DNA of 64,000 bases, from positions 33,783 through 97,782 of the forward strand of contig CAYZHY010000002.1 of the NCBI GenBank assembly GCA_964477525.1, written 5' to 3'. Positions 9,619 to 17,737 of the stretch are shown piece after piece. The DNA comes from PCC-9228 sp964477525 (GTDB taxonomy: Bacteria > Cyanobacteriota > Cyanobacteriia > Cyanobacteriales > PCC-9228). The notes beneath the pieces were generated by a model, which was not told where the DNA came from, did no database searches, and worked only from the letters and a program-made list of their open reading frames with translations. The stretch's first letter is position 1. Every line of letters starts with the position of its first letter. The translations under genes were made by a program, and so were the position numbers.

Positions 9619-10800
9619 TCAGCGTTGGGAAAGGCGTTTAACCGGTTCGCCACCGAGCATTTGGTCGGTTTCTACCAAGAGTTCGGGAATTTTGTCGGCA
9701 TGGGGACTAGCAGCCAAACAATCTTTCAAGTCTAGTTCTGGTACTTTATCGGCTTTTTGTCCGGGAAACCAGTGACTGGCGTTTCCGAGCAAGTTGTAGC
9801 GCATGCGAGCGTAATCCACCATATCGTACGCGATCGCTAAATTCCGTAGCCACAGAATGACAGGAATATTAACATTTCCCGGCGTTTGGTCGTAGCTGGG
9901 CAAGTTCTCGTGCCAGGTTTTGACCCAATCTTCCCCCAAGGCTTCGATTTCTTCCTGATGCAAGCGTTCTAAAATGGGGGGTAGCACTTGGTCGGCTTTC
10001 TCCAGCAACGGCAAAGTTTGCATATGTTCGTCAAAATCGCTGGGTCTTGCCGCTCCCAAACTCAGGGTATGCACCTGGGGATGGTTCAGGCAAAACAAAT
10101 CGTTGAACACCATGGGAGATAGGGGATGGCATAAGTCTATCAATTTCTGCGGTGCCTGGTACAATTGGCCCCCTTTATCGGAAGGACTGATAATGAAAAC
10201 GCCCATGTCGTGCTTTCTGGCGGCTTCAATGGCTGGCCAGTTGGCTTGGTTGATGTAGTACCAGTGCAGGTTAATGTAGTCGAATTGGTCGGTAGCGATC
10301 GCTTTGAGGATAACATCAGTAGGAGCATGGGTGGAAAATCCCACAAACCGAACTTTTCCCTGTTCTTGCCATTTCCGTACCAAGTCCAAACAGCCGCCAG
10401 GTCGAATACTCTCTTGCAGCAACTCGTAAGTGTTGATGCCGTGAATCCCCAATAAATCTACATAATCTAAATTTAGGTTGCGCAAGCATTGTTCGAAGGT
10501 TTCTTGAAATTGCGATGGGTCGGATTTGGGCGGAATTTTGGTTTGCACGATGAGGTCGTCTCGGGGAACTTGCGGCAAAATCTTGCCCAACTGCACTTCG
10601 GAAGTGCCGTATCCCCTTGCTGTTTCGATATGATTGATGCCTAACTCTAGGGAACGGCGAATTGTCGCTGTTAAATTTTGTTGGTTGTCTGCCGGAATAT
10701 CCCGTTGTTCGATATCTTTCCAGGAATGTTGGTAACGCATTCCCCCGCAGGAAAATACCGGCATGGATAGTTCTGTACGTCCAAATCGTCGGTATTGCAT
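9619..10800 (-). CDS. Aldo/keto reductase family oxidoreductase
   Basis: NADPH-dependent reductase of 393 residues. The N-terminal 270 residues form the TIM barrel: YRRFGRTELSMP, HIETARGYGTSEVQLGK (catalytic Asp position replaced by E-T-A, Tyr in RGYG), VQTKI (Lys) and GIHGIN (His). The C-terminal extension of about 120 residues is longer than in classical members and matches the larger predicted-oxidoreductase subgroup. The iron-sulfur cysteines seen in some of that subgroup are not apparent. The ATG is preferred over a TTG two codons upstream. Substrate unknown. Confidence 0.87.
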   Translation of the reverse strand: MQYRRFGRTELSMPVFSCGGMRYQHSWKDIEQRDIPADNQQNLTATIRRSLELGINHIETARGYGTSEVQLGKILPQVPRDDLIVQTKIPPKSDPSQFQETFEQCLRNLNLDYVDLLGIHGINTYELLQESIRPGGCLDLVRKWQEQGKVRFVGFSTHAPTDVILKAIATDQFDYINLHWYYINQANWPAIEAARKHDMGVFIISPSDKGGQLYQAPQKLIDLCHPLSPMVFNDLFCLNHPQVHTLSLGAARPSDFDEHMQTLPLLEKADQVLPPILERLHQEEIEALGEDWVKTWHENLPSYDQTPGNVNIPVILWLRNLAIAYDMVDYARMRYNLLGNASHWFPGQKADKVPELDLKDCLAASPHADKIPELLVETDQMLGGEPVKRLSQR

Positions 10801-10806
10801 GGTCAA

Positions 10807-11129
10807 TTGGTGAATCGTTCTGGTCAGCTTAGGGCACTATCTTCCCTAGGGTAGTACGGGGGTTGGAAGATTTGCTGGCCAATTTCTGTACCTATCTAAA
10901 AAATCGATCGCGTTTTCATTGAGATTGTGCATGTTTTCCAAAAAAGAGCAAACAGCAGTGTTTCCCTATATTGGCTACGTTTACGTTTGATTTGAAAACG
11001 CTATCGCGATCGCTGGTTTGTTGTCACAGACAGGCTTATTTTGGCAGTTTTTACGGTAGGCAGTTTCCTAAAAAAAGAAGTAATGTAGTAGCAGGAAAAC
11101 ATCCTCGGTGTAGAAATTGGTAGAAAATT
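10807..11129. other. Non-coding stretch between divergent genes
   Basis: About 320 bases holding the promoters of the aldo/keto reductase (minus) and the small exported protein (plus). It contains one copy of a 22-base dispersed repeat (10983-11004). Confidence 0.5.
10983..11004 (-). repeat. 22-base dispersed repeat, copy 1
   Basis: On the minus strand it reads ATAGCGTTTTCAAATCAAAC followed by GT. It matches copies at 11779-11800 and 38105-38126 with two or three differences each. Confidence 0.55.
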
Positions 11130-11588
11130 ATGAACAAGTTCGGTATTTTTGCAGTTCCTTTGATGGTGGCAATTCCTCTTTTCGGCGTTACACCCGCTGG
11201 TTGGACTCAGAACGCTCCCATTCCTTCTGAAAATTCTTCCGAAGCGATGACGGAGGAAGAAAAAAAAGAACAATATATCAACAACCTCTATAATTTTTTG
11301 GAGCAAGAAAATTACGAGGAAGCTTTGTCCATAGCTCAAAACGAATTTAATGAAAAAGAGCATATTGCTACAGCACAAAAATCTTGCCAGCTTTTAGAAG
11401 ATGGCGTAGCGAATGTTGAAGAATTGGCCAGTGGCTTGGTCAGCAATATTATCCAAAATATGGATACAAGTAATTTAAATGTGGAACAACGTTCCTTAGG
11501 AGAATATCTAGGCGTATCGATTGTTCTTAGCTCTATTTATTACTGTCCCCAACATCAAACAACTGTGCAAGAACTATTTATTCAATAG
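11130..11588 (+). CDS. Small exported protein of unknown function
   Basis: Protein of 152 residues with a clear Sec signal peptide (positive MNK, hydrophobic core to about residue 20, likely cleavage after GVTPAGWTQ or nearby). The mature part is acidic and helical, with EEEKKEQYINNLYNFLEQ. Two cysteines, one in QKSCQLL and one in the terminal YYCPQH, could form a disulfide. The spacing and the C-terminal YCP recall DUF732-like secreted proteins, but the resemblance is weak. No function can be assigned. A 22-base repeat and a MITE-like element lie downstream. Confidence 0.75.
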   Translation: MNKFGIFAVPLMVAIPLFGVTPAGWTQNAPIPSENSSEAMTEEEKKEQYINNLYNFLEQENYEEALSIAQNEFNEKEHIATAQKSCQLLEDGVANVEELASGLVSNIIQNMDTSNLNVEQRSLGEYLGVSIVLSSIYYCPQHQTTVQELFIQ

Positions 11589-11778
11589 GAAATGCGGGCA
11601 AATAAGTTTATCGTAGAGTGGGCCATGCCTACTTTACAAAAACCAAGGGAATATTTTTCCAGGTATTTTGCCATGCGGGGAAACAAAATTGTTTTCTCGC
11701 TTTTCCCTATTTCCCCATTCAATATCGGGTTTTGGGAAAGCATACCATAAAATATAATCGTTTATTGTTTTTCTGTAT

Positions 11779-11800
11779 ATAGTAATTTCAAATCAAACGT
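11779..11800 (+). repeat. 22-base dispersed repeat, copy 2
   Basis: Reads ATAGTAATTTCAAATCAAAC followed by GT. It is inverted relative to the copy at 10983-11004, about 780 bases away. Confidence 0.55.
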
Positions 11801-11988
11801 GACAGGCGAACATTTCTATGTAGGGAGAAACGACTGTTTCTAATCTCTGGTATTGAAAAATAGTTAATTGCGATCGCTCGTTAGAAATTCAATTATGCTT
11901 TTAAAATATTGTCTTTCCGTACAATAGCAATATTATCTGGGATTAGAAAATTACGCAACTCGCCCATGCGATCGAGCAAACTAATTTA

Positions 11989-12306
11989 TCCTACATTGGG
12001 CAGGTCAAACATTTTCCTTCGTTTTCCCCTCGTGGAAAAGCTCCGGCTTGGTCTTTGAGAAACGAAAGAAAAAAGCGAAATTTTTTTTCACTATCTCCCC
12101 AAATATGGTATTTTATTAGTAGACGCTTTTAGATAATGGGAATATACGAAATTTTCAAATTAAAGGCACTATTTCCATTATCTCTATTGTACGTCAAAAG
12201 TCTTCCAAAATCAATACCCCCTCGCCAAAAAATTTTATTTTCCCTATCGGAGCGATTTCCAAGCCAAAATCTATTGAGAATAGATATCAAACTGCGGAAT
12301 GTAGGA
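11989..12306. mobile_element. MITE-like non-autonomous element, copy 1
   Basis: A 318-bp non-coding segment with inverted ends: TCCTACATTGGGCAG on the left and the complement of TCCTACATTCCGCAG on the right (13 of 15 matching). It is flanked by the direct repeat TTTA (11985-11988 and 12307-12310), which looks like a target-site duplication. The interior aligns end to end with the segment at 57270-57607, by eye about four of five positions. No ORF is conserved between the copies, so it would need a transposase supplied in trans. The transposase family is not identifiable from these data. Confidence 0.75.
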
Positions 12307-12360
12307 TTTATACCATTTCTAAAAAACAATGATTTTTTGGGATTTCCCGATTTCCCTGGT

Positions 12361-12385
12361 AGGGGCGCAACGCGCGAGCGCCCCT
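12361..12385. repeat. GC-rich intergenic palindrome
   Basis: 8-bp inverted repeat AGGGGCGC / GCGCCCCT around a 9-nt centre. This GGGGCG-type palindrome is a common intergenic repeat of cyanobacteria. A relative is at 57702-57729, in both cases shortly after a MITE-like element. Confidence 0.6.
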
Positions 12386-12506
12386 AAAAAATGCCCCTAT
12401 TATTTCTTGCAGACTATTTAGGAAATGGTATTAATGAAAATAAGATTATTTTTTCTGGAGCAAAGATCGAGTTCAAAAAAACGCATGGTTTTCTAAATTT
12501 CCATTC

Positions 12507-15245
12507 CTACTTGTTAGCAGCCAAAGCCGCTTTGGGGTAGGCAATGCGTTTGTGGTGAAACTGTTGCCAAACTTGGACAAAGATTTCTGCAACTTTGGTT
12601 AATTCATCTCGGGTCAAGCCGGAATCAATTAACTGATTGTCTTGCCAGCGAGCGCGAATAATCTTTTTAACCATAGTTAGGGCTTCCTCTGGCGTAGCAT
12701 CTTCTAAAGAACGCAACGCCGCTTCGCAGGAATCCGCAAGCATGACAATGCCAGTTTCCCGGGATTGGGGAATCGGACCTGGATAGCGAAAATCAGATTC
12801 GTTGACTTCCAGAGAAGGATCTTCTTTCGCACGCTGCAAGGCTTGGTAGTAGAAATAGGCAATGAGCATGGTTCCCTGGTGTTCGGGAATGAATTCGCGA
12901 ATGGCTTTGGGCAAACGGCAGCGATTAGCCATGACCAACCCTTCGCTAACGTGTTTTTTAATAATTTCGGCGCTCTTCCAAGGATCGTCAATTTGGTCGT
13001 GTTTGTTGGGACCTCCCATTTGGTTTTCAATAAATCCTTGGGGATCGTGCATTTTACCGATGTCGTGATAGAGAGTACCAGCTCGCACCAATTCGACATT
13101 GGCTCCCAAGGCTTTGGCAGCAGATTCTGCCAGGGTGGCGACAAAGAGCGTATGTTGGAACGTCCCCGGTGCTTGCGCTGCCAGGCGTTTTAACATGGGT
13201 CGGTTGGGGTTGGCTAGTTCTGCCAGGCGAATGGGGGTCACGAGGTCGAACAGGTGTTCTAAGTAGGGGCTAACGCCCATGGCGACAACGCTCCAAGCCA
13301 ATCCTGCCAAGCCGTACATGGCGGAGGTGGTACCTAGCGTATACCAAACGGTTTCGGCGGTGGCGCTGGCGATTAAAGCACCAACTAAGTATACGCCTCC
13401 TTGAGCGACACCAACCCCCAATCCTAGTAGGGCGAGTTCTTCGCGCGATCGCATTTTCCCGGCAGCAATGGAACCCACCAGACCGCCAGCAGCGGCGGCT
13501 ATCAAGTAGCTAACATCGATTCCTAAGCCAATGGGTAAGACAGCGGTTAGCAAGACAACTACAGTGGCTCCTAGGGTAGATCCGTAGAAACTGCCCACCA
13601 ACAAGCCAACGGCTGGCAAGCTCAAAAAAGAAGGCGCAATGGTGCCCAGTAGGGGGGCGCTCAAGCTTAAAATTAAGATTAAAAATCGGTCCCGACGACG
13701 GGCGCGACAGTAAAATTTACGTTCGACCAGTAGGTAAACACCGACGGAAGCGGCGACCACGCCACCCAATCCCAGCAAACCTCGCCAGTTGATACCTCGT
13801 TGGGTAAGGTCAAAGCGATCGAGCAGTACGAAATCTGCTTCGGTAATGGTTTCTCCAGATTCAACAATGACTTCCCCTTTACGAACCGATACTACGACCG
13901 GTTCAATAGCTTGAGCAGCTTGTTCGGCACGCCGGCGCGTTTGTTCTTCGTCTTTGACCAAGTTGGGTTGCAAAACTTGCAACAAAATTTCACTGGCGAT
14001 TTCGTCAGCAGGAGAAGAAGCCCATTGTTTGACTTGCAACTGGACGGTTTCCCGTAAAATCCGATCGGGCAAGCCTGGGGGAATACCTTGGGTGAGGATT
14101 TCTGTAGCGGTTTGTTGAATTTGATTGCGGGTTGTTTCCCAAGTTTTGTCGGAAATTTCTAACAAGCGGGCATCGTAAATGCTGGGGATGCCCGTGCTGG
14201 TGTTGGGAGAAAGGGCGCTCAGGGCGCGAAAATATCTTTGTCGCGCTTGCTCAATGTCTTCTAGCAAGTTTTGAAATTCTTCTTTAGATAGCTGTTGGTG
14301 GGCACTTTTGAGCGCTGATAGGGCAGTTTGTGTCCGTTCGCTGGTAGTTCCCACCATGTTACTCAAACCGCGGTACAAGCCGGTAACAGCTTGCTCTCGT
14401 AGGGCGCTCACGAACTCTTCTTCCGTATTTGGCATGGGAGAGGGAGCGGTTTGAGCGGCGTTGGGTTGTTGGTTGCTAGGTACTTCTGAGGTGGAGGAAG
14501 GATGGTTGAATGGCTCTGGTTGTAGTTCTGGAGCAGAAGAAGGTAAAGATTTGAGAATTTGATTCCATTCCCAACCGTTAGCAGAGCGCAAATACCGCTG
14601 CGTTTCTAGAGAAAGAATGGAGGTGGAAACATAGGGAAACGGTCCTGCTATTTCTCGTAGTTGGTTGGCTTGCTCTAGCAGGCGTTTCAGGTTTTTGCGG
14701 ATTTTTTCGTTGACGGTGTTGTCAATAGTTAGTGCTGGAAAAGCCCCAAAACGTGCGGCTTTGCGCTGTTGTTCGGTGGTGGCTGTGTCTATAACTTGCG
14801 CGGACTCGGGTGCCACAATGGTACGGGGTGCTTCGGTTCCAACATCTAATTTAGGTTGGTTGTAAAAACGATGCCCAATAGCACCGGTCAAACATACGGT
14901 CGCCAAGAGCGCAAAGACCGGCGAACTAATGCGTTGTGACTGGCGACGCCGAGATTTAGGGGGCACAGCATCACCACGATTGGCGGTGGTATCGGAGCTA
15001 CCCGTGTGCTGGCGGCGTTTGTGTAGAGGAATTTGATGCCGCAATCTTTGTTCTGGCTTTGCTGCCGTTTCACCAGTAGAGGTTTTGTTTTGATCTACAG
15101 CCGAGGTGGCTTTTTTCGACGAAAAAACAGGATGCTCTGGTGAAGATTGATGCTGACAACTGGCCAGGTAGGAAAAACCTACAATTTTGGCAGCAATTTC
15201 CGGCCATTTTGCTAGCTGCCTGATTTGCCAAATCGGAGTTTTCAT
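12507..15245 (-). CDS. 7TM-HD family membrane phosphohydrolase (PgpH-like)
   Basis: Protein of 912 residues. A basic Ser/Thr-rich N-terminus of about 105 residues precedes a membrane segment (VFALLATVCLTGAIG). A large extracytoplasmic domain follows (about 130-500), with a low-complexity Pro/Ser/Gln stretch near 245-270. Seven hydrophobic segments follow (about 505-670), then the cytosolic HD domain, with the metal motif HDIGKMHDP at about residue 727 and EFIPEHQGT downstream. The PgpH family hydrolyses cyclic di-AMP in Gram-positives; for this protein that activity is inferred. A GGAGG six bases upstream supports the ATG, and a 28-codon ORF ends immediately before it. Confidence 0.9.
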   Translation of the reverse strand: MKTPIWQIRQLAKWPEIAAKIVGFSYLASCQHQSSPEHPVFSSKKATSAVDQNKTSTGETAAKPEQRLRHQIPLHKRRQHTGSSDTTANRGDAVPPKSRRRQSQRISSPVFALLATVCLTGAIGHRFYNQPKLDVGTEAPRTIVAPESAQVIDTATTEQQRKAARFGAFPALTIDNTVNEKIRKNLKRLLEQANQLREIAGPFPYVSTSILSLETQRYLRSANGWEWNQILKSLPSSAPELQPEPFNHPSSTSEVPSNQQPNAAQTAPSPMPNTEEEFVSALREQAVTGLYRGLSNMVGTTSERTQTALSALKSAHQQLSKEEFQNLLEDIEQARQRYFRALSALSPNTSTGIPSIYDARLLEISDKTWETTRNQIQQTATEILTQGIPPGLPDRILRETVQLQVKQWASSPADEIASEILLQVLQPNLVKDEEQTRRRAEQAAQAIEPVVVSVRKGEVIVESGETITEADFVLLDRFDLTQRGINWRGLLGLGGVVAASVGVYLLVERKFYCRARRRDRFLILILSLSAPLLGTIAPSFLSLPAVGLLVGSFYGSTLGATVVVLLTAVLPIGLGIDVSYLIAAAAGGLVGSIAAGKMRSREELALLGLGVGVAQGGVYLVGALIASATAETVWYTLGTTSAMYGLAGLAWSVVAMGVSPYLEHLFDLVTPIRLAELANPNRPMLKRLAAQAPGTFQHTLFVATLAESAAKALGANVELVRAGTLYHDIGKMHDPQGFIENQMGGPNKHDQIDDPWKSAEIIKKHVSEGLVMANRCRLPKAIREFIPEHQGTMLIAYFYYQALQRAKEDPSLEVNESDFRYPGPIPQSRETGIVMLADSCEAALRSLEDATPEEALTMVKKIIRARWQDNQLIDSGLTRDELTKVAEIFVQVWQQFHHKRIAYPKAALAANK

Positions 15246-15332
15246 TTAAAACCTCCGAGCATGTAGAAACCGCGTCTGGTAGAGGCGAATGGCGGTTCGC
15301 TGGTTTTTTCCCAAAAAAACGACACGGCGCAT
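15246..15332 (-). CDS. 28-codon upstream ORF (candidate leader peptide)
   Basis: Small ORF starting MRRVVFLGKN and ending HARRF. Its TAA is directly followed by the ATG of the HD phosphohydrolase. A strong GGAGGAG lies eight bases before its start, and the Shine-Dalgarno of the downstream gene is inside its last codons, an arrangement typical of translational coupling. The peptide is very basic (seven Arg and one Lys). Whether it works as a peptide or only as a translated leader is unknown. Confidence 0.5.
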   Translation of the reverse strand: MRRVVFLGKNQRTAIRLYQTRFLHARRF

Positions 15333-15794
15333 GAATTTAACTCCTCCGATTCGGGGAAAATGGGAATTGGTATGGTACCCACTGAGTTCGGGTTTGAATA
15401 GTTGCAAACGCCGATTCTGCACGATTTCAAGCTCGCTTTGTTGGTGCGTTCCTGCCGGTTTTTAGGGGTAGTCGTGGCGTTACAGACGCTCGTGGGAGCT
15501 CAAACGCTTGCCCACTATAAATTCCGTCAAGTCCAAACCTAGATTCCTCAGCATTCACCAACCGGTGAGGTAAGTAGGTTAAGCGTCAAACGGCATACAT
15601 ACTTAGGCTGATTGTACTGACAAAGGTAGGCGGAAGAAAACTATCTATCTGGGTGCTTGACTATTATAAAAAAATTGCTCGATCGCTGGCTGCTTTTGGT
15701 AGCGATGGCGTAAAAAAATTATTGGTTGGTGAGGATAGACAATAACGCCTGTTTGAACTCGTTGGCGTTTGCGGGAAGTTGGCAGGTAGTTTGC
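15333..15794. other. Leader/promoter region of the HD phosphohydrolase gene
   Basis: About 460 bases between divergently facing ends: the HD gene starts leftward and the ADP-ribosylglycohydrolase gene ends at 15795. The part at 15490-15620 is rich in inverted repeats (for example ACGCTT near 15508 pairing with AAGCGT near 15580, and CCTCA with TGAGG between them), which could fold as a structured leader. Confidence 0.4.
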
Positions 15795-16664
15795 CTAAGT
15801 CCGCAATTGACCGGCGGCTGCTACTGCAGGAAATGTCTCTTCCGTGGTGGTAGGAGCGATCGCGTTACCATCGACAAAAGTGCCACACCAGGCAGCAAGC
15901 AAGCGTACGGCCCAGCCACGCAACTGTTCCATCGAATCAACCCCCCATCGTTGAAGTAGAGGGGTTTCTTGCAAAGCAATTTCCCATCCTACTGGCAATT
16001 TGGCTATCCCATTGTAAGCCCCCGAGAAAGCGCCAGTGATGCTACCAACTAGGGCAGGTTGCTGGGAATGGCGAATAGCTCGGTTGATGGATAGATCGGG
16101 AAAATCTGGCGTACTGAGAAAACAAAAAAGTGCCTTCAGCACGGCCACTTCGCCTGGAGGGTGGTTGCTTTTGCTCAGAGTTTGAGCAACTTCGGCTAGA
16201 GATTCTTGGTTTTGCAGTCCTTGCTCTACGATTTCTAGAGAAGCTGGCAGTGAGTTTTCTGATTCCCATGTGGATAGCCACTGCCTTACCTGCCAAAAAA
16301 AAGTGGTTGGTTCTAGTTTTTCTTGCAGGATTTTGGCGATCGCGTATCCTACAATCAGGGCATCTACGCCCCGTCCCACCGATGTCCGAATGGTTGCGTG
16401 CAAACGGCTTTCGTCGTCGTGAAACCAGAGACCCAAGGGGATGGCAGCCATTGGGGAAATGGGTAGAGGGTTTGGTGGCTGCCAGTTCGGGCTGGTTGCC
16501 AACTGGCGGACCAAGGCCATGGTTTCTTGTCCACCTACAAACTCTGTTGCCGTATCTGTTTTTCTAGGTACGGATCGAACGGAACCTCCTTGGCTGCCCA
16601 ACGTATCTCCGATAACCGCTGCCAAGAAGGCTCCTTGAAACCGATTCTTCAGGGAATCTTGCAT
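15795..16664 (-). CDS. ADP-ribosylglycohydrolase-like protein, catalytic residues missing
   Basis: Protein of 289 residues with the fold signature of the family: NRFQGAFLAAVIGDTLG at the start and GSITGAFSGAYNGIAKLP near residue 225. Active members bind two metal ions through an N-terminal T-D-D-T and a C-terminal D-A-D-T motif. Here the matching stretches read GGQETMAL and HSQQPALVG, so both acidic motifs are gone, and the protein probably does not hydrolyse ADP-ribose. I place the start at the ATG giving MQDSLKNRFQG, because an earlier in-frame start would run about 80 bases into aroQ. It lies 94 bases after aroQ on the same strand. Confidence 0.7.
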   Translation of the reverse strand: MQDSLKNRFQGAFLAAVIGDTLGSQGGSVRSVPRKTDTATEFVGGQETMALVRQLATSPNWQPPNPLPISPMAAIPLGLWFHDDESRLHATIRTSVGRGVDALIVGYAIAKILQEKLEPTTFFWQVRQWLSTWESENSLPASLEIVEQGLQNQESLAEVAQTLSKSNHPPGEVAVLKALFCFLSTPDFPDLSINRAIRHSQQPALVGSITGAFSGAYNGIAKLPVGWEIALQETPLLQRWGVDSMEQLRGWAVRLLAAWCGTFVDGNAIAPTTTEETFPAVAAAGQLRT

Positions 16665-16758
16665 ATCCTCATGAAAACCTTTTGGAAGTTGGGAAAACCC
16701 CGTCTCTTCAGAGCGGGGATCGGTCGTAAAAGCTTTGAACGGTAGCAGCGAACGCGCT

Positions 16759-17202
16759 TTAAGATTCTCGACGCAAGTAGTTGGCCAATGCTTGCAACCC
16801 CAGCAAATAGCTATCTGTGCCCAAACCACTAATTTGGCCAATAGCTACTGGGGCGATAAAAGAGTGATGGCGAAACTCCTCGCGTCGATAGATATTGCTG
16901 AGATGTACTTCCACCGTAGGTAAATCTACGGCCGCGATCGCGTCTCGGATAGCTACGCTGGTATGGGTGTAAGCCCCAGGATTGATTAAGATTCCCTGGT
17001 ACTGGCCTTGGGCCCCTTGGATCGCATCTACCAAGACGCCTTCATGATTGGATTGAAGGATTTCTAAGGTTACCTGAAGCTGCTGCGCCTCTTGCTTTAA
17101 CCACTCGTTAATGCGCTCTAAAGTAACATGACCGTACACTCCTGGTTCGCGTTTTCCCAGGAGGTTTAAGTTCGGGCCGTGCAGTACTAGAATTCCAAGC
17201 AA
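16759..17202 (-). CDS. aroQ: 3-Dehydroquinate dehydratase, type II
   Basis: Third enzyme of the shikimate pathway, a dodecameric type II dehydroquinase. The 147-residue length is normal. Conserved features: ILVLHGPNLNLLGKREPGVYG (catalytic Arg and the Tyr of the lid loop, core PNLNLLGKREPGVYG), NPGAYTHTSVAI, and VEVHLSNIYRREEFRHHS (catalytic His and Arg). The reading frame opens with TTG, with GGAG about 12 bases upstream; no ATG fits before the conserved start. It is preceded at 30 bases by a conserved small gene on the same strand, probably cotranscribed. Confidence 0.93.
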   Translation of the reverse strand: MLGILVLHGPNLNLLGKREPGVYGHVTLERINEWLKQEAQQLQVTLEILQSNHEGVLVDAIQGAQGQYQGILINPGAYTHTSVAIRDAIAAVDLPTVEVHLSNIYRREEFRHHSFIAPVAIGQISGLGTDSYLLGLQALANYLRRES

Positions 17203-17232
17203 AGTACGCAGAAGCTCCAGATTGTTCGTGCT

Positions 17233-17376
17233 TTACCGACGACGATAATAGATCGATTCGTCTACAGGAATTGGAATTGGTTCTAGCTCCGGTTGTGTTT
17301 CTGGACTTCGGAGCCCTTCAATTAGCTTGCGAACCCATTCCGTAATGTTGTCTAACACGTTTTCCAAGTAGTCCAT
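17233..17376 (-). CDS. Conserved small acidic protein, 47 residues
   Basis: A short gene beginning MDYLENVLDNITEWVRKL and ending IPIPVDESIYYRRR. An AAGGAG lies about 11 bases before the ATG. The architecture, an amphipathic helix followed by a Pro/Glu-rich tail with PIPV and a basic end, matches a short family that I recall next to aroQ in other cyanobacteria. The function is unknown. Its closeness to aroQ suggests cotranscription. Confidence 0.7.
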   Translation of the reverse strand: MDYLENVLDNITEWVRKLIEGLRSPETQPELEPIPIPVDESIYYRRR

Positions 17377-17737
17377 CGAACCAACAGCTCCTTAACTGAT
17401 GCCTAAACACGAGCTAGCTAACACGTTGGCTACCTAGCCAGGCAGTCGGACTATACGTCTGCCATTTTCGGTTTCTACCTTCGATCTTAACGAACAATCG
17501 CCATGTTTGCTTCCCCACCAAACTCATACCAGACAAAATTTTCCTTAAATTTTCTTCGGAGTTCCTACATTGGGGGTCGAAAGCGGTTTGCCTTCTAGGA
17601 ACTTTGGCGATCGCTCGTTTGCCTGTTTTTCAGAAATGAAAAACGATCCAAGTATTGGTTTTCTTTCTATATTAACGTATCTTAGCACAGATATTTGGTA
17701 GGAGTTTGCGACGACAGGTGCTGCCCGCGATTGCCGA
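17377..17737. other. Promoter region of the small gene and aroQ
   Basis: About 360 bases between the small gene start and the cinA stop, with both genes on the minus strand. No ORF. A 12-base match to the left end of the MITE-like element (TCCTACATTGGG, 17563-17574) is present. Confidence 0.45.

Larger units (their letters stand above)
11589..12506. other. Long intergenic region with mobile-element remnants
   Basis: About 920 AT-rich bases without a gene. In order it holds a 22-base dispersed repeat (11779-11800), a 318-bp MITE-like element (11989-12306), and a GC-rich palindrome (12361-12385). The 3' end of the HD phosphohydrolase gene follows. Confidence 0.7.

Noticed and set aside
11130..11588. 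DUF732 assignment for the small exported protein
   Set aside because: Only two cysteines and a terminal YCP fit; the evidence is too thin to name the family.
12129..12329. 66-codon ORF inside the MITE-like element
   Set aside because: The matching frame in copy 2 contains stops, so it is not a conserved transposase fragment.
15490..15620. Definite ydaO (c-di-AMP) riboswitch
   Set aside because: The core motifs of the class are missing, and the similarity is limited to short phrases, so I list only a possible structured leader.
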